Source: JBKPCD01 sp046727175 (lineage in GTDB: Bacteria > Acidobacteriota > Vicinamibacteria > Vicinamibacterales > 2-12-FULL-66-21). From it: DNA of 30,993 nucleotides. The notes under the pieces were generated by a model. That model did not search any database. It had not been told where the DNA came from and worked only from the letters and a program-made list of their open reading frames with translations. Below are positions 25,197 through 30,993 of the stretch, piece by piece. How positions within the stretch are numbered: the stretch's first letter is position 1; every line of letters begins with the position of its first letter. Location: contig JBKPCD010000221.1 in assembly GCA_046727175.1 (NCBI GenBank), positions 1 through 30,993 on the forward strand, given 5' to 3'. The translations under genes were made by a program, and so were the position numbers.

Positions 25197-26879
25197 ATGT
25201 CGGAACACAGCCGAGATGCCAGCCCCGAACGGGCACCCTCACAGGGCGTCACACGTCGAGAGTTGTTTCAGGTGGGCAACGCGCTCGCGCTGCCAATGCT
25301 GTTCGGATCCGCGACGTCGCTGACCGCGACCGCCGCGGCCGGTCCATTGGTAGCCGGACCGCAGATCTACCAGTCGATCGGCGTCGAGCCGGTGATCAAC
25401 TGCCGGGGCACGTTCACGATCATCGGTGGATCCGTCGAACTCCCCGAGGTGCGCGCGGCGATGGATCACGCCGCGAGGTATTTTGTGCAGATCGACGAGC
25501 TGGCCGAAGCGGTGGGACGGCGCTTCTCGGAGATCACCGGGGCGGAATGGGGCATGGTCTCGGCGGGATGCGCGGCGGGGATGAAGCACGTCACGGCCGC
25601 CTGCGTCACGGGTGGCAATCCCGAAAAGCTGTTTCGCATCCCCGACCTCACCGACCTGGACAAGACACAGGTCGTCGTGCCGAGGAGCTCACGGAACTCG
25701 TACGACCACGCCATCCGCAACGTGGGCGTCACAATGGTCACGGTCGAGACGATCGAAGAGCTCGAGAACGCGCTCAACCCGCGAACGGCCATGATCTATC
25801 TGCTTGCGGACAACGGGCCTAGTTCGGGGCCGATGGCGCTCGAGGCGATCGCCCAGATCGCCAAGCCCAAAAACATTCCCATCCTCGTCGACGCGGCGGC
25901 CGAGATCCTGACCATTCCCAACGTGCACCTCCAGCGCGGCGCGACGGTCGTCGCCTACAGCGGCGGCAAGGCGATCTGCGGTCCGCAGTGCGCCGGACTT
26001 CTCCTCGGCCGCAAGGACATCCTGCAGTCTGCGTGGCAGGCAAGCGCCCCGCATCACGGCCCCGGGCGAGACAACAAGGTCGGACGCGAGGAAACGCTGG
26101 GCATGCTGGCGGCGGTCGAAGCGTGGGTGAAGCGTGATCACGCCGGCGAGTGGAAGACATGGCTGTCCTGGCTGGACACGATCTCAAAGCGGGTCTCGAC
26201 GATCGACGGCGTCCGCACGACGGTGCGCGAGCCGACCGATCTGTCAAACAAGAGCCCGTCGCTGGAGATCCTGTGGGACGCCTCGAAGCTGCACGTGACC
26301 GGCGAGGAACTGGCCGAGGAGCTCGCCAGGACGAAGCCGCGGATCGCACTCGGCTCGGGCATCGGCGGCAACCGCGGAGGCGCGGCGCTTCCGCCCGGGA
26401 CGACAGGCGTGACGGTCACGGCCTGGCAGATGCAGCGTGGCGAGGACAAGATCGTCGCCGGCCGTCTGCATGAAGCGCTCTCGCGCACGCGTACGCCGCG
26501 GCCGGCCGAGATGCCCGCTCCCGCCGCGAACCTCAGCGGGCGCTGGGATGTCGACGTCGAGTTCTTCAGCAGCCGCAGCCAGCACAGCCTGTACATCGAG
26601 CAGGATGGCAACTGGATTCAAGGCTCGCACAAGGGGGACTTCACCGTTCGCGACCTGGTCGGCATGATCGAAGGGGACAAGGTGACGCTGAGGAGCGTCG
26701 AGCGACGGCCGGGCAACACCGTCACCTTCATCTTCTCGGGCACGCTCGCCGATGGTGCGCTCTCCGGACCGATCCACCTCGGCGAGTACCTGACGGCTAA
26801 GTTCACGGCCAAGCGCCACACTTACTCGACCACACGCACCCAGATCATGGTTCCCGGAGGACCGCCCATCGCCACATAG
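25197..26879 (+). CDS. SelA-like PLP-dependent enzyme with twin-Arg signal and C-terminal beta domain
   Basis: The 560-residue protein starts at ATG 25197 behind GGAGGA. A twin-arginine-type signal (TRRELFQVGNALALPMLFG, about residues 19-37) suggests folded export with cofactor bound. The aspartate-aminotransferase-fold part (about 55-440) matches the SelA / L-seryl-tRNA(Sec) selenium transferase-like family: PVINCRGTFTIIGGSVELPE, VSAGCAAGMKHVTAACVTGG, the PLP-phosphate/Asp region IPILVDAAAEI, and YSGGKAICGPQCAGLLLGRK with the likely Schiff-base Lys. Relatives of this subgroup act as amino-acid lyases or racemases, not tRNA enzymes; the substrate here is unknown. Residues about 448-560 form an extra beta-rich domain (LSGRWDVDVEF ... 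GALSGPIHLGEYLTAKF) resembling a lipocalin-like fold. It is co-directional with the triple-Rid gene. Confidence 0.88.
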   Translation: MSEHSRDASPERAPSQGVTRRELFQVGNALALPMLFGSATSLTATAAAGPLVAGPQIYQSIGVEPVINCRGTFTIIGGSVELPEVRAAMDHAARYFVQIDELAEAVGRRFSEITGAEWGMVSAGCAAGMKHVTAACVTGGNPEKLFRIPDLTDLDKTQVVVPRSSRNSYDHAIRNVGVTMVTVETIEELENALNPRTAMIYLLADNGPSSGPMALEAIAQIAKPKNIPILVDAAAEILTIPNVHLQRGATVVAYSGGKAICGPQCAGLLLGRKDILQSAWQASAPHHGPGRDNKVGREETLGMLAAVEAWVKRDHAGEWKTWLSWLDTISKRVSTIDGVRTTVREPTDLSNKSPSLEILWDASKLHVTGEELAEELARTKPRIALGSGIGGNRGGAALPPGTTGVTVTAWQMQRGEDKIVAGRLHEALSRTRTPRPAEMPAPAANLSGRWDVDVEFFSSRSQHSLYIEQDGNWIQGSHKGDFTVRDLVGMIEGDKVTLRSVERRPGNTVTFIFSGTLADGALSGPIHLGEYLTAKFTAKRHTYSTTRTQIMVPGGPPIAT

Positions 26880-26993
26880 CAGCGTGCGACGCCCGGCCAC
26901 GATTCGATGACCCGACACGGTAGCGAACTCAGAAACGTTCTGTCGACCAGGTGACCAGGCATTCTGCCGTATGCCAGAAAGTCGGTTCTCGCT

Positions 26994-27431
26994 GTGTGCG
27001 TTGATGTTATCGAGGCCGCGGCGTGGACCGCGCAACAGCTCCGCGAGGCGTGGCCGTGGGATACCGCGCCGCGATTTGTGATCCGGGATCGTGACGCAGT
27101 CTACGGACCGGATCCTCAGAGTATCCTGCAGCAGATGGGCATCGAAGACGTTCTGACGGCCCCTCTGTGTCCCTGGCAAAATCCGTTCGTTGAACGCGTG
27201 ATCGGATCACTCCGGCGCGAGTGCCTCGACCACATCATCGTGTGGAACGAGCGCTCGTTGCGCCGCCACCTGGAGTGCTACCTCGCCTACTATCACGACT
27301 GGCGCACTCACCTCTCGCTGGACAAGGATGCTCCCGCACGTCGGACGGCCCAATCCCCAGCCGGTGGAACGATCGTCCCAGTCCCACACCTCGGCGGGTT
27401 GCATTACCATTACGAACGTCGCGCCGCGTGA
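26994..27431 (+). mobile_element. rve/integrase-type transposase, C-terminal half
   Basis: The ORF reads AAWTAQQLREAWPWDTAPRF then VIRDRDAVYG, with the second catalytic Asp. It continues with MGIEDVLTAPLCPWQNPFVE, with the catalytic Glu, then RRECLDHIIVWNE, YYHDWRTHLSLDKDAP and the family-specific end LGGLHYHYERRAA. The helix-turn-helix domain and the first catalytic Asp are absent; similarity begins abruptly around 27003. It belongs to the same family as the N-terminal half at 7395-7890, and between the two only a core of about 50 residues would be missing. The flank 27432-27665 shows no further gene. Confidence 0.85.
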
Positions 27432-27680
27432 TTGTCGCTCTCTCGGCGCCGATGCGATCTGGCCGCACACGCCCGTACTCCGGCGGCAGTGTCGCCACAC
27501 AGCCGCACGGTCGTGCGCCCAGATGACGGACTTCGCGTTCCGTTTCTCGAGTCAGTCTATCGACGACCCGATGCGAAACCATCGCAGGTCCTCACGGTGC
27601 GGATAGAGTTTCTGGTAGGGACAGGTGGATCGTGGGCGCCGCTTGCCCGCTGGTGGCGCTCCAACATGGAAGGAGGCCAG

Positions 27681-27884
27681 ATGTCAGTTGCGAAAGTGTC
27701 GGAGATCAGCGCGACGTCTCCGAAGAGCTTCGAGGATGCAATCCACAGCGGCCTCGGCAGGGCCGCGAAGACGCTGCGCAACATCCGTGGTGCGTGGATC
27801 AAGGAGCAGCACGTGCGCTGCGAGAACGGCCGCATCACGGAGTACCAGGTGAACATGATGGTGACCTTCGTGCTTGATGACTAA
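27681..27884 (+). CDS. Dodecin family flavin-binding protein
   Basis: This 67-residue protein starts at ATG 27681, immediately after AGGAGG at 27671-27676, which favours this start over the in-frame ATG at 27666. The sequence MSVAKVSEISATSPKSFEDA, then LRNIRGAWIKEQHVRCENGR and ITEYQVNMMVTFVLDD, is diagnostic for dodecins. These are small proteins that assemble into hollow dodecamers storing flavin (or coenzyme A) in the cytosol. The Trp in RGAW and the nearby KEQ residues are those that stack on the flavin in characterised dodecins. It is a stand-alone gene; a strong inverted repeat follows seven bases after the stop. Confidence 0.93.
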   Translation: MSVAKVSEISATSPKSFEDAIHSGLGRAAKTLRNIRGAWIKEQHVRCENGRITEYQVNMMVTFVLDD

Positions 27885-27890
27885 ACCCGG

Positions 27891-27930
27891 GCGCGGAGCG
27901 TCGATATGCCACGTGATGGGCGCTCCGCGC
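27891..27930 (+). terminator. Inverted repeat downstream of dodecin
   Basis: GCGCGGAGCG (27891-27900) is perfectly complementary to CGCTCCGCGC (27921-27930), with a 20-base loop. It lies just after the dodecin stop. There is no T-run, so it may act as an mRNA-stabilising or Rho-assisting hairpin and not as a classic intrinsic terminator. Confidence 0.5.
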
Positions 27931-28020
27931 AAGTTCGGTCACGTGACGAGGGAAACTACCTGGTTCGTAGCTCGCCAGAAACGCGCGAGCAGTCGTCAAC
28001 GCTGGGGTGTCCTCGAGCGC

Positions 28021-28100
28021 GGGGTCGACGTCGTCCTGTACGCATGACCCATTGACCGATACAGGCCGCTAGCGAGGCGCCGCCTCAGACCGGCGACGGC
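28021..28100 (+). repeat. Dispersed repeat, copy 2: DUF4159 3'-end-like segment
   Basis: This segment matches 6006-6087, including VDVVLYA-like codons and the shared flank GACCGATACAGGCC. A base missing after TACGC breaks the reading frame. No further DUF4159 coding sequence precedes it. Confidence 0.75.
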
Positions 28101-28356
28101 GCCGCTTCGCCAGACCATCGGCGTGATAACGCCGCGCTGACGCGCCGGCCTTGACCAGACGCTTAGTTAGAAGGCAGAAAGTCATTCCACTGCTCGGGAA
28201 GGATTCGCTTCATTCGATTCGAGTGGCGCCTAACGCAATCTCCGCACTCGATGGCGGAGCAAGTACGACGTCGCCGTGGACACCACGACCGTGGCCGGCC
28301 TGCCCCGCATCGTCCAAGCCTGGGGCCGACGCTCGGCGGCGGCCCAGGAGGTCGCC

Positions 28357-30225
28357 TCAGAACGGGAGCTTGCCGACGCCGGCGCCCTGCACCACGATCG
28401 CCTTCACGTCCGCCGGGGTGTCCAGCGTGTAGCTGTAGTACGAAGCCGGGTCGATCACGGAACCTCCGACGACCGGTTTGCCGCTCGTGCCCACGAAGAC
28501 GTTGTTCCTCTCCACCATGCGGCCCCTGGGGCCCGAGTAACGGATGGTCATCGGCTCCTCCACGTCCTCAAAATAGTTGCCCTCCACCGTGCAGCCGGCG
28601 TTGGCCTGGCAGGCGACACCCACGTCGGAGTTGCTGAAGTAGTAGTTGCTGAAGACGTGAACGGGCTCGCCGAAGCGCACGCGCGGGTTCCGCTGGGGCG
28701 TGTCGTCGAACCAGTTGTGGTGGTAGGTCACCTTCAGCCGGCCGATGTCCTGCGCGCCGTTAGTGTCCGAGTGGCCCAGCAGCATGTTCTTGGTGTGGTG
28801 ATGGGTGTGGTTCCAGGAGACGGTGACGTAGTCGGACCCGCGCTTGATGTCGATCAGGCCGTCATAGCAGTCCGACAGATCGTTGTGATCAATCCAGACA
28901 TGGTGGGCGAACATCTGGACGTTGATCGCGTCGTCGGGCGAGTCCCGAAAGATCATGTTCCGGATGATCACGTTGTGCACGCCGCCGCCGGGCGGCGGTG
29001 TCGTGGCGTCGCTGACCGGGTCGCCGATGTTGAGGCCAGCGCCGGTGATGCCCGAGTACGCTCCCACCCCGATGAGGCTTTTGTGCGAGGTCACGTTGTG
29101 CATGCCCGCGGGCAGCGCGATCAGGCCGTTGACACGGATGACGTAGGGACCCGGCCGCGAGATGAAGTCCAGGAACTCGGCCGCGGTCGACACGGTCACC
29201 GTCGGTCCGCCCTCGCCTCCCGTGGTGCCATTCTGACCCAGCGCGTTCAGCGAGGCGAAGCCGACCGGGCCTGGGGTGACCGGCGGCGGATTCCCGTCGT
29301 CGACGACGTCTACGGTGAGCGAGTCGGAGGCCGACAGCAGGGAGTCCGAGCAGGTGAGGGTCAAGACGTAGACGCCGACCGCGCTGAAACGCGCGCTGGC
29401 CTCGAGCGTGTTCGCGTCGGGCGCGAACGTGACCGTGCCTGGTCCACTGGTCTGCGACCAGGTGCAGGTCACGGCTCCCGGCGGCGTCGGCAGCCCATCG
29501 TCGGTCACGCTGCCGAAGAGCGACGCCGCCGCCGACAGGACGATGACCTGGTCGCCGGCCGCCTGTACCTGCGGCGCCTGGTTGCCGGGCGGGAACCCGC
29601 CCTGGGTGACCCGGAAGTCGTCGAACGAGGCGGTGGCGTAGTCGGTGGCCCCTCCTACGAGGCCGGTCGTGAAGGTGCCGTCGGTCGCCGTGAACTGCAG
29701 GGCACCGTTCACGTACCCGCGGAGGGTGGTCCCCACCGCGTCGAAACGGAGGGCATACCAGGTGCCGAGCGTGACCGGGAAGGCGCGGGTGGCGAGGGCG
29801 GTGGTGGAGCCGGAGGCGAGACGCAGCAGCTCGACGCGCCCGCTGCTGCGGAGCGCCAGCACGTAGCCGTTGTAGCGGTCCTGGAGGCGGGCGGCGAGCC
29901 CCGCGAAACGGTCCGTGCCGTTCCAGGAGGTGGGCTTGACACGTGCCTCCACCGAGTAGTCCGTCCAGGCGCTCGACCCGGCGCCCGATCGATACTTGCT
30001 GCTGCCGCTCGACTGCCGGTAGACGCGGGTGCCCTCGACGACCACGGACCAACTCCCGCCGAACACCGTCCACCCGTTCGCGTTGCCGTCTTCGAAGTCG
30101 TCCGTGAACAGCACGGTCTGCGTGCCCGCCGGCACCGCCAGGCCGAGAACGATCGCAGCGGCGAGCGCCGCCCAGCATCCCTTCCAACGGTGGGGTCCCG
30201 CGAGGCCTCGCCTCAGGTGGTCCAT
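28357..30225 (-). CDS. Secreted modular pectate lyase (PL1-type) with LamG-like and PKD-like domains
   Basis: The 622-residue protein starts at ATG 30225 behind a strong AGGAGG site. A signal peptide covers about residues 1-35 (AALAAAIVLGLAVPAGTQ). An N-terminal concanavalin/LamG-like domain (about 38-205: DDFEDGNANGWTVFGGSWSV ... YATASFDDFRV) may bind polysaccharide. A PKD/Ig-like domain follows (about 210-300: DDGLPTPPGAVTCTWSQTSG, GVYVLTLTCSDS). The parallel beta-helix lyase domain runs from about 325 to the end, with VWIDHNDLSDCYDGLIDIKR for calcium-binding Asp residues, SWNHTHHHTKNMLLGHSD, and TPQRNPRVRFGEPVHVFSNY carrying the catalytic Arg. It should cleave polygalacturonate by beta-elimination outside the cell. 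The gene is intact and visibly GC-richer at third positions than nearby debris; no PL or transporter partner is in view. Confidence 0.93.
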   Translation of the reverse strand: MDHLRRGLAGPHRWKGCWAALAAAIVLGLAVPAGTQTVLFTDDFEDGNANGWTVFGGSWSVVVEGTRVYRQSSGSSKYRSGAGSSAWTDYSVEARVKPTSWNGTDRFAGLAARLQDRYNGYVLALRSSGRVELLRLASGSTTALATRAFPVTLGTWYALRFDAVGTTLRGYVNGALQFTATDGTFTTGLVGGATDYATASFDDFRVTQGGFPPGNQAPQVQAAGDQVIVLSAAASLFGSVTDDGLPTPPGAVTCTWSQTSGPGTVTFAPDANTLEASARFSAVGVYVLTLTCSDSLLSASDSLTVDVVDDGNPPPVTPGPVGFASLNALGQNGTTGGEGGPTVTVSTAAEFLDFISRPGPYVIRVNGLIALPAGMHNVTSHKSLIGVGAYSGITGAGLNIGDPVSDATTPPPGGGVHNVIIRNMIFRDSPDDAINVQMFAHHVWIDHNDLSDCYDGLIDIKRGSDYVTVSWNHTHHHTKNMLLGHSDTNGAQDIGRLKVTYHHNWFDDTPQRNPRVRFGEPVHVFSNYYFSNSDVGVACQANAGCTVEGNYFEDVEEPMTIRYSGPRGRMVERNNVFVGTSGKPVVGGSVIDPASYYSYTLDTPADVKAIVVQGAGVGKLPF

Positions 30226-30711
30226 GTGCTCCTCCTTCACTTCACGCCGGCGAATGGAACCGCGGCCCGCTGGGCGGGACAGGCAGGATCGACGTCTAAG
30301 GCGAGCGAAATGCCGTTTACCATACCACAGCCACCCCCGTCCGAAGACCAACCCTCGCATACGGACGAATGCGCACCCCGGGGTTGGGTCCCTCGTCGAT
30401 TAGCGCGCCGGCCTGACCCCCTCGCTTTCGCGGCACCGACGTAGTTGAGAATCCTGCATCGTGATGCGGCGATAGACATCGCCACCACCTGTTTGATGTG
30501 CCTACTCGCTCGGTGTAGCGGAATGCTGTGCGCGCGTTCCAATTGGGGCGAAGTTACAAACCATGCGCCGGGCACCGAAGATAGTAGTCGGCCGCCTGCG
30601 AACCATCACCACATAGGATCAACAGGTTACCTATGGATTTGCAGGACCGGATATTGCTCTAATAACCGCAATCGCAATCCCGCGACGGCTAATCAGCCTC
30701 TCACAGGAGAT
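30226..30711. other. Stretch without recognisable genes
   Basis: About 485 bases upstream of the pectate lyase. It must contain that gene's promoter, but no clear -35/-10 pair stands out. The rest is more AT-rich and shows no coding motif. Confidence 0.4.
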
Positions 30712-30870
30712 CAAGATTAGCCAAAGCACGCGGTCAGATGGGCGAAATCGTCGGTTCGACCGCGCGAGTACGGCCAACCGGTGGCGCAGGGCCAGGCATT
30801 CGAGTAGCAGGTCTCGACGAGTCGACAAGGCGAATCGAATGGCTGCGACGGTCGAAACGACGTGACGCAT
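30712..30870 (-). mobile_element. Transposase/integrase N-terminal stub
   Basis: From ATG 30870 the reverse strand reads VSTVAAIRFALSTRRDLLLE then CLALRHRLAVLARSNRRFRP and SDRVLWLIL. This is the N-terminus of rve-type transposases, of a different subgroup from the 7395-7890 copy. Similarity ends after about 53 residues; the rest of the gene is absent. Confidence 0.65.
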
Positions 30871-30993
30871 TCGCGCGTAGAATGCCCAGGTACCGCACCT
30901 ACGTCAATGATTCTTGCCTGGTTGGGATATTGGCGAGAGGGCTGCGGTTCCTGCTACTTTAAGGATGCGCCGCCTGACGGGCAGAAGATGGCC

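Noticed and set aside
28276..30444. A 722-codon open frame on the plus strand across the pectate lyase
   Set aside because: It is antisense to a protein with clear domains and catalytic motifs, is Val/Arg/Gly-rich without motifs, and is a typical high-GC shadow frame.
1..30993. CRISPR array, toxin-antitoxin pair, restriction or phage-defence genes
   Set aside because: I looked for regularly spaced repeats and for known defence families and saw none.

Overview
The window looks like a chromosomal segment from an environmental, high-GC Gram-negative bacterium, most likely an Acidobacteriota (Vicinamibacteria-like) lineage. The clues are an orphan MacB/FtsX-type permease of the acidobacterial duplicated permease (ADOP) kind, a Ser/Thr kinase fused to a formylglycine-generating-enzyme-like domain, a DUF4159 protein, a membrane-anchored lytic transglycosylase, and many secreted enzymes with AGGAGG-type ribosome binding sites. 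This placement is inferred from gene families; no rRNA or complete tRNA is present.

Layout. 1-390: start of a charged protein running off the left edge. 755-3149: a same-strand cluster of three DUF1326 genes (one frameshifted, one truncated, one intact) around an intact DUF2182 membrane protein, which is the most system-like locus here. 3360-5030: debris, namely a tRNA-3'-end-like fragment, an IS5-type transposase stub, a frameshifted F420-type nitroreductase and a Y_Y_Y-domain scrap, with an intact DinB-family gene inside it. 5190-7252: a secreted DUF4159 protein and an unrecognised conserved protein. 7395-7890: N-terminal half of an rve-type transposase. 8046-10292: a secreted S41 peptidase with a C-terminal ricin-type beta-trefoil. 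10563-11247: LysR, AraC and SRPBCC scraps. 11312-13726: the ADOP permease. 13752-17423: an uncharacterised C-terminal-like ORF, a 5'-truncated group II intron, a decayed DUF1254 gene and a decayed arylsulfatase. 17927-19969: a VOC protein, a chimeric ORF and a lytic transglycosylase. 20419-23326: kinase, FGE-like domain and alpha/beta hydrolase in one polypeptide, split by one frameshift. 23861-26879: a two-gene operon of an exported triple-RidA protein and a Tat-type SelA-like PLP protein. 26994-27431: C-terminal half of an rve transposase. 27681-27884: dodecin. 28357-30225: a modular secreted pectate lyase. 30712-30870: another transposase N-terminal stub.

How it fits together. The intact genes describe a cell that exports degradative enzymes (pectate lyase, S41 peptidase) and periplasmic PLP/enamine chemistry, and that has predicted metal-binding DUF1326/DUF2182 proteins. 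Between them lies an unusually dense set of broken genes. Lesions include single-base indels, Trp-to-stop changes, internal deletions, a 17-bp tandem duplication, and fusions of unrelated fragments. Long genes of about 2 kb (S41, ADOP, pectate lyase, SelA-like) are open from end to end. The lesions therefore cluster in particular genes, which points to real decay and rearrangement more than to uniform sequencing error, although isolated single frameshifts (for example in the kinase fusion) could still be errors.
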